From NCBI GenBank assembly GCA_015485375.1, contig WFTU01000008.1, positions 1-15,658 on the forward strand: a stretch of 15,658 bases of DNA, given 5' to 3'. Of this stretch, positions 1 to 5,948 are shown in pieces. Numbering within the stretch: position 1 is the stretch's first letter; every line of letters starts with the position of its first letter. A program made the translations under genes and the position numbers. This DNA is from Paracoccaceae bacterium. Lineage in GTDB: Bacteria > Pseudomonadota > Alphaproteobacteria > Rhodobacterales > Rhodobacteraceae. The notes beneath the pieces are model-generated. The model made no database searches. It worked only from the letters and a program-made list of their open reading frames with translations, and was not told where the DNA came from.

Positions 1-1575
1 CTTGAAAACAACCGTCGAGCCTTCACGGTCCGCATCGACCTTGACCACGAAATCCTCGCCCTGCAGCGAGATCACGAAATCGGTCCCGACCTCGCGTTCG
101 TGGTTGTCCATGCGCCCTGACACCCGCGCGGCGCGGATTTCCGAGACGCGGTGCATGGCGGAGGCCCCCGCCGCGAGCTGTTTCAGCACATCCTCGGGCA
201 ATGTTGCCCCCTCGAAGCCTTCGGGGTATTCCTCCTCGATAAAGGCCGTGGAGATGTTGCCCGAAATAAAGCGCGGGTGGTCCATCACGGCCGAGAGGAA
301 CGGCAGGTTGTGGCCGATGCCCTCCACCTCGAACTCGTCCAGCGCGTGGCGCATGACGGCAATCGCGCTGTCGCGGTCCGGGGCCCATGAACAGAGCTTG
401 GCAATCATCGGGTCGTAATACATGGAAATCTCGCCGCCCTCGTAAACGCCGGTGTCGTTACGCACGGCATGGGTGCCGTCGGCGACCTCGGCGGGCGGAC
501 GGTAGCGGGTCAGACGGCCGATAGAGGGCAGGAAGTTGCGGTAGGGATCCTCGGCATAGAGGCGGCTTTCGATGGCCCAGCCGTTGATGCCGATGTCGTC
601 CTGCGCCATGGCCAGTTTCTCGCCGTAAGCGACGCGGATCATCTGTTCGACCAGATCGATACCGGTGATCAGTTCGGTGACGGGGTGTTCCACCTGCAGG
701 CGGGTGTTCATTTCGAGGAAATAGAAATTCTGCGCGCTATCGACGATGAATTCCACCGTCCCCGCGCTGCAATAATCCACCGCCTGCGCCAGCGCCACGG
801 ATTGTTCACCCATGGCCTTGCGGGTCTCGGCTGTCAGGAATGGCGAGGGCGCTTCCTCGATCACCTTCTGGTTCCGGCGCTGGATGGAACATTCGCGTTC
901 ATTCAGCCACAGGCAGTTGCCGTGTTTGTCGCCGAGCACCTGAATTTCGATGTGGCGCGGCTGGGTGATGAATTTCTCGATGAAAATCCGGTCGTCGCCG
1001 AAACTGCTGGCCGCCTCGTTTTTCGAGGACTGGAAGCCCTCGCGCGCTTCCTCGTCATTCCATGCAATCCGCATGCCCTTGCCGCCGCCGCCGGCGGAGG
1101 CCTTGATCATCACCGGATAGCCGATCTCGTTGGAGATTTTCACGGCTTCATCCGCATCGGCAATCAACCCCATATAGCCCGGAACGGTAGAAACCCCCGC
1201 CTCCTGCGCCAGTTTTTTCGAGGTGATCTTGTCCCCCATCGCCTGAATCGCGCCAACCGGCGGCCCGATGAAGGCCACGCCGATTTCATCGAGCGCCTCG
1301 GCGAATTTCGGGTTTTCGGACAGGAAGCCGTAACCGGGATGCACGGCCTCGGCACCCGTCTGTTTGATCGCGTCGAGAATCTTCTCCATGACGATATAGG
1401 ACTGGTTTGCCGGCGGCGGGCCGATATGCACCGCCTCGTCCGCCATGCTGACGTGCAGCGCGTTCTTGTCGGCATCCGAGTAAACAGCAACCGTCTTGAT
1501 GCCCATCCTGCGGGCGGTCTTGATGACACGGCAGGCGATCTCGCCACGGTTTGCAATCAGTATCTTCTTGAACAT
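1..1575 (-). CDS. pccA: Propionyl-CoA carboxylase alpha (biotin carboxylase) subunit, 3' end outside window
   Basis: The ATP-dependent subunit carboxylates biotin, which PccB then uses to turn propionyl-CoA into methylmalonyl-CoA in the cytoplasm. The minus-strand frame is open from ATG at 1575 to the left edge, giving 525 residues. It begins MFKKILIANRGEIACRV, the standard biotin carboxylase start. The ATP-grasp glycine loop GGGGKGM is at about 162-168. The catalytic stretch EMNTRLQVEHP puts E288, N290 and R292 at the same numbers as in E. coli AccC. The biotin carboxylase C domain ends near residue 450 and the linker/BT region follows. Family members run about 660-680 aa, so the biotinyl domain lies outside the window. 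A GGGACGGG stretch precedes the ATG. An intrinsic terminator lies 20 bases upstream, so expression may depend on readthrough from the pccB operon. The choice of propionyl over acetyl or methylcrotonyl substrate rests on linkage to pccB and pccR. Confidence 0.93.
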   Translation of the reverse strand, partial: MFKKILIANRGEIACRVIKTARRMGIKTVAVYSDADKNALHVSMADEAVHIGPPPANQSYIVMEKILDAIKQTGAEAVHPGYGFLSENPKFAEALDEIGVAFIGPPVGAIQAMGDKITSKKLAQEAGVSTVPGYMGLIADADEAVKISNEIGYPVMIKASAGGGGKGMRIAWNDEEAREGFQSSKNEAASSFGDDRIFIEKFITQPRHIEIQVLGDKHGNCLWLNERECSIQRRNQKVIEEAPSPFLTAETRKAMGEQSVALAQAVDYCSAGTVEFIVDSAQNFYFLEMNTRLQVEHPVTELITGIDLVEQMIRVAYGEKLAMAQDDIGINGWAIESRLYAEDPYRNFLPSIGRLTRYRPPAEVADGTHAVRNDTGVYEGGEISMYYDPMIAKLCSWAPDRDSAIAVMRHALDEFEVEGIGHNLPFLSAVMDHPRFISGNISTAFIEEEYPEGFEGATLPEDVLKQLAAGASAMHRVSEIRAARVSGRMDNHEREVGTDFVISLQGEDFVVKVDADREGSTVVFK

Positions 1576-1595
1576 TTTCCCGTCCCTCAGGCAGC

Positions 1596-1630
1596 AAAAA
1601 GGGGACGCTGCGCCGCGCGCAACATCCCCC
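1596..1630 (-). terminator. Intrinsic terminator between lipoprotein gene and pccA
   Basis: Read on the minus strand, GGGGATGTTGCGC (1629-1617), loop GCG, then GCGCAGCGTCCCC (1613-1601) form a 13-bp stem with two G-U pairs, followed at once by TTTTT (1600-1596). The two wobble pairs work only in the minus-strand RNA (they are A/C mismatches in the other), and the T-run is on that side, so the orientation is clear. It ends 20 bases before the pccA ATG. It either closes the pccB-side transcript or attenuates pccA. Confidence 0.8.
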
Positions 1631-1665
1631 TGAAATTGATACGAACGCGCTGGCGCGCGAAAAGG

Positions 1666-1857
1666 CTAGCAGCCGTTTGTCTGGTCGCAGACGTATCCGA
1701 CACCGGCACCGATAACGGCACCTGTGGCCACACTCCCGCCAACGACAGAGGCGCCGACGGCACCGGCTGCAGCCCCCAGGCCGACACTTTGCAACGTCGT
1801 TTCGCAAGCCGAAACGGTGAATGCAACCAGCGTAAGCGCGATGATTGATTTATACAT
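1666..1857 (-). CDS. Small glycine-zipper lipoprotein
   Basis: This 63-aa protein has a lipoprotein signal peptide: MYK, a hydrophobic stretch to about residue 15, then lipobox V-S-A-C with the lipidated Cys at 18. The mature part is about 45 residues and mostly Gly/Ala/Val with repeated GxxxG spacing (residues about 25-54), the pattern of glycine-zipper membrane-inserting segments. It ends YVCDQTNGC with two further cysteines (57 and 63). An AGGAG ribosome site sits 6 bases before ATG 1857. A 121-bp gap separates it from the preceding gene and contains a possible promoter. It is followed by the terminator before pccA. Many Rhodobacteraceae carry such short entericidin-like or 17-kDa-antigen-like lipoproteins. 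No specific function can be given, and a role in propionate metabolism is not implied. Confidence 0.75.
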   Translation of the reverse strand: MYKSIIALTLVAFTVSACETTLQSVGLGAAAGAVGASVVGGSVATGAVIGAGVGYVCDQTNGC

Positions 1858-1910
1858 TTATTGTCTCCTTCTGCTCGTACGCGCAGTGGTTTCCACTCCG
1901 CATCACCGGC

Positions 1911-1916
1911 AGTATA
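1911..1916 (-). promoter_or_regulatory. Possible -10 element for the lipoprotein gene
   Basis: The minus strand reads TATACT here (5 of 6 to the sigma-70 -10 consensus), 54 bases before the lipoprotein ATG. A poor -35 (TGGATT) lies 17 bp upstream. A short hairpin AGTGG/CCACT (1885-1897) falls in the presumed leader. The 121-bp gap and this match suggest the lipoprotein can be transcribed separately from pccB. Confidence 0.35.
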
Positions 1917-1978
1917 GGTCAGGCGGTAAAGGCAATCCACAACGCGCTCGCGACAAGCGGATTTCCACCGAAGGGGAC

Positions 1979-2338
1979 TCATTCCTCGTCCTCCATGTCG
2001 AACACCTGCGGATAGTTCCGGCGCACCTTGTCCATGTCGAGACGCAGCAACGCCTCGTAAGACGCCGGATCAAACGGATCCTCGGCCGGAACAACCTCGC
2101 GCCCGAACAGCCAGCTCAGGCGGCCGGCGTCAAGATTTCCGCGCTCGAAGGGCTCCTCGCCAAAAAAATTCCAGAGCGAAGCCAGAAACGCCTCGTCCGC
2201 GCGCCGGTCCGCGGGGCGGCGGTCGCGATAACGCTCGCGCGCTTTCAACACCGGAATATCCTTCTTGGCCGGACGCCGGATGGTGAACTGGAAATCGGTG
2301 CCGGTCAGGCGGGACGGGAAACCACGATGTTTCAGCAT
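1979..2338 (-). CDS. Conserved-type hypothetical protein, 119 aa
   Basis: I do not recognise a named family. The protein is soluble, with no signal peptide or membrane segment. It is basic in the first half (stretches such as KARERYRDRRPADRR at about 32-46) and acidic at the end (DMEDEE). The middle is rich in Trp/Phe (SLWNFFGEEPFERG, LSWLFGREVVPAEDPFDP). ATG at 2338 follows GGGGGTGA. The gene lies 16 bp after the membrane-protein gene, so the two are very likely co-transcribed from the pccB side. Its place between pccB and pccA could mean a link to carboxylase assembly or simply shared transcription; the sequence does not decide. Confidence 0.6.
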   Translation of the reverse strand: MLKHRGFPSRLTGTDFQFTIRRPAKKDIPVLKARERYRDRRPADRRADEAFLASLWNFFGEEPFERGNLDAGRLSWLFGREVVPAEDPFDPASYEALLRLDMDKVRRNYPQVFDMEDEE

Positions 2339-2354
2339 GGGGTCACCCCCTGCG

Positions 2355-2603
2355 TCAGTCCTCGTCCTCGCCCAGATTCATGATGGCGATCGCCATGGAC
2401 ACGCCGCCGAAAGTCAGCGAGGCCTGATAAAACAGCAGGAACGTCGCCAACCCGCTGGTGTCGCTTTCCAGAAACGTCCCGATCCCGAGAAAGTCGGTCC
2501 AGATCGCCAGCAAAACGGTTGAACAGCCGATCACAATCCCGTTCAGCATATGCCGGAACATGAATCGCACGAGCTTGGGTAGTTTGGGGAAGGTCATAGC
2601 CAT
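2355..2603 (-). CDS. Small two-helix membrane protein, 82 aa
   Basis: The protein starts MAMTFPKLPKLVRFMFRHML and has two hydrophobic segments, at about 20-45 (LNGIVIGCSTVLLAIWTDFLGIG) and 53-77 (LATFLLFYQASLTFGGVSMAIAI). It ends in the acidic tail NLGEDED. The basic N-terminus with two helices predicts an inner-membrane hairpin with both ends in the cytoplasm. The frame extends upstream to a TTG at 2666, but that extension (RRRERHTFHPEE) looks non-coding. I chose ATG 2603 over the in-frame ATG at 2597; the choice is uncertain because no strong ribosome site is visible, only AGAAG further upstream. The gene lies 89 bp after pccB and 16 bp before the 119-aa gene. Function unknown. Confidence 0.6.
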   Translation of the reverse strand: MAMTFPKLPKLVRFMFRHMLNGIVIGCSTVLLAIWTDFLGIGTFLESDTSGLATFLLFYQASLTFGGVSMAIAIMNLGEDED

Positions 2604-2692
2604 AGTCCACAAAGATTCTTCTGGGTGGAACGTATGCCTCTCTCGCCGCCTTGCAACCGGATTCAATTGTCGCAGTCTGCATCTCTGGCCCC

Positions 2693-4225
2693 CTAGAGCG
2701 GAATGTTGTCATGTTTTTTCCATGGATTGCTCAGCTGCTTGTTGCGCAGGCTGGCAAAGGCGCGGCAGACGCGTTTGCGGGTGTTGCGGGGCATGATGAC
2801 CTCGTCAATGAAACCGCGCTCGGCCGCCACGAAGGGGTTGGCGAAGCGGTCCTCGTAATCCTTGGTGCGTTTGGCTATTTTTTCCGGGTCGTCCAGTTCG
2901 GAGCGATAGATGATTTCCGTCGCCCCTTTGGCACCCATTACCGCGATCTCGGCCGTCGGCCAGGCATAGTTGAAATCTCCGCGCAGATGCTTGGAGGCCA
3001 TCACGTCGTAAGCGCCGCCGTAAGCCTTGCGGGTGATGACCGTGACTTTCGGCACCGTCGCCTCGCCGTAGGCAAACAGCAGTTTCGCGCCGTGTTTGAT
3101 AACCCCGCCGTATTCCTGCGAGGTTCCCGGCAGGAAGCCCGGCACATCGACCAGCGTGAGAATCGGAACCTCGAAAGCGTCGCAGAATCGCACAAAGCGC
3201 GCGGCCTTGCGGCTAGAGGCAATGTCGAGGCAGCCGGCCAGCACCAGCGGCTGGTTTGCCACCACGCCGACGGTCTGGCCTTCGAGACGGATGAAACCGG
3301 TCAGGATGTTCTTGGCATAATCCGCCTGAATCTCGAAAAAATCGCCCTCGTCCGCCAGTTTGCGCACCAGTTCGTGCATGTCGTAGGGCGTGTTGGGATT
3401 GTCGGGCACCAGAGTGTCGAGGCTCGGTTCCTCGCGCGCCTGATCGTCGAAGAACGGGCGCACGGGGGCCTTGCTGCGGTTATTGAGCGGCAGCATGTCC
3501 ACAAGACGGCGGACCTCCTGCAAGGCTTCCAGATCATTGTCGAAGGCGCCATCCGCCACGGAGGATTTCGTTGTGTGGGTTTTCGCCCCGCCCAGATCCT
3601 CGGCCGTGACGATCTCGTTGGTCACGGTTTTGACCACATCGGGGCCGGTGACGAACATGTAGGAGCTGTCGCGCACCATAAAAATAAAATCGGTCATCGC
3701 GGGGGAATAGACCGCCCCGCCCGCACACGGCCCCATGATAACGCTGATCTGCGGGATCACGCCCGAGGCCTCGATATTTTTCTGGAACACGTCGGCATAG
3801 CCGCCAAGCGCATCGACGCCTTCCTGAATGCGCGCGCCACCGGAATCGTTCAGCCCGATCACAGGCGCGCCGTTTTTCATCGCCATATCCATGATCTTGC
3901 AGATTTTCTGCGCGTGCGTAGCCGAGAGCGACCCGCCCAGAACCGTGAAGTCCTGCGAGAACACATAAACCATCCGCCCGTTGATCGTGCCCCAGCCGGT
4001 CACAACCCCGTCGCCGGGAAATTTCTGCTTGTCCATGCCGAAATCGACGCAGCGGTGCGCGACGAACATGTCGAATTCCTCGAAACTGTCCTCGTCCAGC
4101 AGCACCTCGATGCGTTCGCGGGCTGTCAGCTTCCCCTTGCTGTGTTGCGCGTCGATGCGGCGCTGGCCTCCGCCAAGGCGGGCCTGTTCACGGCGGGTTT
4201 CGAGTTGTTCGAGAATGGCTTTCAT
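2693..4225 (-). CDS. pccB: Propionyl-CoA carboxylase beta (carboxyltransferase) subunit
   Basis: This 510-aa protein moves the carboxyl group from carboxybiotin to propionyl-CoA, giving (S)-methylmalonyl-CoA. The length is the usual one for PccB. The N half carries the first crotonase-like carboxyltransferase domain with GLNDSGGARIQEGVDALGGY and the oxyanion-hole stretch GPCAGGA (about 165-171). The C half carries VPGFLPGTSQEYGG and KAYGGAYDVMASKHL (about 400-414), then NYAWPTAEIAVMGAKGA, typical of PccB. The frame is open 65 codons further upstream, but that part is the pccR control region. ATG 4225 has GGAG 8 bases before it and gives the family start MKAILEQLETRREQARLGGG. It is the first gene of a leftward cluster leading to pccA and is divergent from its presumed regulator gene. 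Confidence 0.96.
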   Translation of the reverse strand: MKAILEQLETRREQARLGGGQRRIDAQHSKGKLTARERIEVLLDEDSFEEFDMFVAHRCVDFGMDKQKFPGDGVVTGWGTINGRMVYVFSQDFTVLGGSLSATHAQKICKIMDMAMKNGAPVIGLNDSGGARIQEGVDALGGYADVFQKNIEASGVIPQISVIMGPCAGGAVYSPAMTDFIFMVRDSSYMFVTGPDVVKTVTNEIVTAEDLGGAKTHTTKSSVADGAFDNDLEALQEVRRLVDMLPLNNRSKAPVRPFFDDQAREEPSLDTLVPDNPNTPYDMHELVRKLADEGDFFEIQADYAKNILTGFIRLEGQTVGVVANQPLVLAGCLDIASSRKAARFVRFCDAFEVPILTLVDVPGFLPGTSQEYGGVIKHGAKLLFAYGEATVPKVTVITRKAYGGAYDVMASKHLRGDFNYAWPTAEIAVMGAKGATEIIYRSELDDPEKIAKRTKDYEDRFANPFVAAERGFIDEVIMPRNTRKRVCRAFASLRNKQLSNPWKKHDNIPL

Positions 4226-4262
4226 AGGGCGGACTCCGTTATCAAGCCCCGTTGCAGGAGCG

Positions 4263-4268
4263 TTTGCA
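4263..4268. promoter_or_regulatory. Partial TTTGCA site next to the pccB start region
   Basis: TTTGCA followed by GTGCAG lies between the presumed pccB -10 and the coding start. It matches six of eight positions of the TTTGCAAA motif found elsewhere in this control region. It may be a weak operator or chance. Confidence 0.25.
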
Positions 4269-4272
4269 GTGC

Positions 4273-4278
4273 AGCATA
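4273..4278 (-). promoter_or_regulatory. Possible extended -10 of pccB promoter
   Basis: The minus strand reads TGCTATGCT, an extended -10 (TGn followed by TATGCT), 47 bases before the pccB ATG. There is no good -35; the best is TTCAAT, 16 bp upstream. A weak -35 with an extended -10 fits a promoter that needs an activator. The perfect TTTGCAAA at 4316-4323 would sit near -50 relative to the start point. Confidence 0.4.
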
Positions 4279-4315
4279 GCAAAATTCGCGCCGGATTGAA
4301 GAACAACCTTGAAAA

Positions 4316-4323
4316 TTTGCAAA
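4316..4323. promoter_or_regulatory. Perfect TTTGCAAA palindrome, probable PccR/ScfR operator
   Basis: An 8-bp perfect palindrome, extended to 10 bp as ATTTGCAAAT (4315-4324), lies between the divergent pccB and pccR genes. TTTGCAAA is, as I recall, the core of the motif reported for PccR of Rhodobacter sphaeroides upstream of pccB. Its position about 40 bp upstream of the presumed pccB -10 fits activation of pccB. Confidence 0.7.
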
Positions 4324-4340
4324 TTATGTTGCGGAATAGA

Positions 4341-4364
4341 TATGCAAATTGCAAAGTTGCAAAT
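4341..4364. promoter_or_regulatory. Run of three TGCAAA repeats upstream of pccR, probable operator array
   Basis: Three copies stand head to tail: TATGCAAA (4341-4348), ATTGCAAA (4348-4355) and GTTGCAAA (4356-4363), with starts 7 and 8 bp apart. All three share the half-site TGCAAA of the palindrome at 4316-4323. The array ends 13 bases before the ribosome site of pccR, so it lies at the pccR start point or in its leader and suits autoregulation. Confidence 0.6.
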
Positions 4365-4389
4365 ATTCCATCCTGCGGAGGCTGATACC

Positions 4390-5796
4390 ATGCCGAAAAC
4401 CAAACTCTATGCCGGAGCAAAACTGCGCGAGGTGCGCACGAAGCTTGGTCTGACGCAGAAAGAATTTGCCAGAACGCTCGGCGTGTCGCTTTCCTATCTG
4501 AACCAGATGGAAAACAACAACCGTCCGATCTCCGCTACGGTGGTTCTGGCGCTGGCGCAGGAGTTCGGCTTCGATGTGACCGAACTGTCGGCGCAGGATG
4601 GCGAGCGGGTGGTGGTGGACATGCGCGAGGCGCTGGCCGATCCGGTGTTTGGCGAGGATGTGCCCTCGCTGGCCGATCTGCAGCTGACCGCTTCCAACGC
4701 GCCGCTGCTGGCCAAGGCTTTTCTGACCCTTCACCGCGCGCACAGGCTGACGCAGGAGCGCCTTGCCTCGCTGAACGAGGCGCTGGGGCGCGAGGAAAGC
4801 CCCCTCGCCCCGCTGCCATGGGAGGAGGTGCGGGATTTCTTCCATTATTGCGACAACTATATCGACGCGGTGGATCGCGCGGCAGAGCATTTTCATGAAC
4901 GCGCAGGGCTGGACAGACCGGACAAGCTCGGGGTGCTGGCCGAATGGCTTTCGGACAGGCACGGCATCGAACTGGTATTCGCCGAAGAAGGCGCGCTACG
5001 CCGGTTCGAGCCGGAGGCGGGCACACTCACCCTGCTGAAGCGTTCCGGCGCGGCGACGCAGAGCTTTCAGGTCGCGCACCAGATTGCCCTGCTGGAACAT
5101 GACGAACTTCTGGAGGCCACGCTGGATTTCGCACGTTTTCGCACGGTCGAGGCGCGCGAGATTTGCAAAATCGGTCTGGCCAACTATTTTGCCGGCGCGA
5201 CCCTTCTGCCCTATGGCGCGTTTCTGGCCATGGCCCGCGAGGTCCGGCACGATCTGGAAAGGCTTTCCGACCATTTCTCGGCCAGTATCGAACAGGTTGC
5301 GCACCGGCTCTCGACCATGCAGCGGGCGGGGGCAAAGGGGATTCCGTTCTTCTTCGTGCGGGTCGATCAGGCGGGAACCATCACCAAGCGACACTCGGCT
5401 ACGCGGTTGCAATTTGCCCGTTTCGGCGGCGCCTGCCCTCTGTGGAATGTGCATCGGGCGTTTGAAACTCCCGGACAGTTTCTGCGGCAACTGGCGGAAA
5501 CCGCCGATGGAGTGCGCTATTTCTGTCTGGCGCGCGATGTGTCGAAAAGTGGCGGTTCTTTTCACGCTCCGGTTCAGCGCTTTGCCATCGGTCTGGGCTG
5601 CGAGATCCGGCACGCCGAGGCGCTGGTCTACGCCGACGATCTTGACGTGCAGAACGAGGCCGCCTTCGAGCCGATCGGCATTTCCTGCCGCATTTGTCCG
5701 CGCGAGAATTGCCACCAGCGCGCGGTTCCGCCACTCGAGAGAAGCCTGAGTATCGATCACAACGCCCGCGGCATTATCCCCTACTCTATTGAATAG
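4390..5796 (+). CDS. pccR: Short-chain fatty acyl-CoA regulator (ScfR family, PccR-like), XRE-type
   Basis: This 468-aa transcription factor is of the ScfR family, which senses short-chain acyl-CoA and controls carboxylase or glyoxylate-bypass genes. Residues about 8-62 form an XRE/Cro helix-turn-helix (AKLREVRTKLGLTQKEFARTLGVSLSYLNQMEN). The middle part resembles the IrrE/ImmA domain, but at the HExxH position the chain reads AHQIALLEH, so the catalytic Glu is missing and a peptidase role is unlikely. The C-terminal region matches DUF2083 and carries cysteines at C-x2-C-x4-C (about 433, 436, 441), typical of the family. ATG 4390 has GGAGG 8 bases upstream; the longer frame from 4309 runs through the operator repeats. 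Divergence from pccB and the TTTGCAAA sites make control of pccB the likely role. Confidence 0.9.
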   Translation: MPKTKLYAGAKLREVRTKLGLTQKEFARTLGVSLSYLNQMENNNRPISATVVLALAQEFGFDVTELSAQDGERVVVDMREALADPVFGEDVPSLADLQLTASNAPLLAKAFLTLHRAHRLTQERLASLNEALGREESPLAPLPWEEVRDFFHYCDNYIDAVDRAAEHFHERAGLDRPDKLGVLAEWLSDRHGIELVFAEEGALRRFEPEAGTLTLLKRSGAATQSFQVAHQIALLEHDELLEATLDFARFRTVEAREICKIGLANYFAGATLLPYGAFLAMAREVRHDLERLSDHFSASIEQVAHRLSTMQRAGAKGIPFFFVRVDQAGTITKRHSATRLQFARFGGACPLWNVHRAFETPGQFLRQLAETADGVRYFCLARDVSKSGGSFHAPVQRFAIGLGCEIRHAEALVYADDLDVQNEAAFEPIGISCRICPRENCHQRAVPPLERSLSIDHNARGIIPYSIE

Positions 5797-5821
5797 GTAC
5801 GTTTTAATCCTGCGCTTCAGA

Positions 5822-5843
5822 ACCATTAAACCGGTTTAGTGGT
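5822..5843. promoter_or_regulatory. 22-bp near-perfect palindrome between pccR and preT
   Basis: Arms ACCA(T)TAAA and TTTA(G)TGGT flank a CCGG centre, with only one mismatched pair in 11. It begins 26 bases after the pccR stop. No T-run follows at once, so it is a poor intrinsic terminator. It has the size and symmetry of an operator for a dimeric regulator and lies about 105 bp before the preT ATG. The sequence is unrelated to the RutR box. Confidence 0.45.
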
Positions 5844-5876
5844 GTTGAAACCTACCCCAATCTGGCCTCTTCATTT

Positions 5877-5906
5877 TTTTATTTTACCGTTTGATAAAAA
5901 ATAAAA
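5877..5906. repeat. A/T-rich inverted repeat in the preT leader region
   Basis: TTTTATTTT (5877-5885) and AAAATAAAA (5898-5906) form a 9-bp pure A/T inverted repeat with a 12-base loop, in sharp contrast to the GC-rich surroundings. The stretch probably contains the preT promoter (a TTGATA is at 5891-5896, but no convincing -10 at the right distance). It might also serve as a bidirectional T-tract downstream of pccR. Confidence 0.3.
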
Positions 5907-5948
5907 CCTGTGGCATCGTGATAAAAAACGACGCAACAGGAGGGCACC

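Noticed and set aside
469..1848. A 459-codon plus-strand open frame opposite pccA and the lipoprotein gene
   Set aside because: Shadow of pccA. It runs across a gene boundary and a terminator, and shows no domain.
2651..4279. A 542-codon plus-strand open frame opposite pccB
   Set aside because: pccB matches its family over the full length; the antisense frame has no domain and shadow composition.
4226..4420. A 65-codon N-terminal extension of pccB
   Set aside because: It would cover the pccR operator region and part of pccR. ATG 4225 has a good ribosome site and gives the normal family start.
5889..5906. TTTGAT as part of an FNR/Anr-like box (TTGAT-N4-ATCAA) before preT
   Set aside because: Only the left half is present; the right half is A/T-rich sequence without ATCAA.
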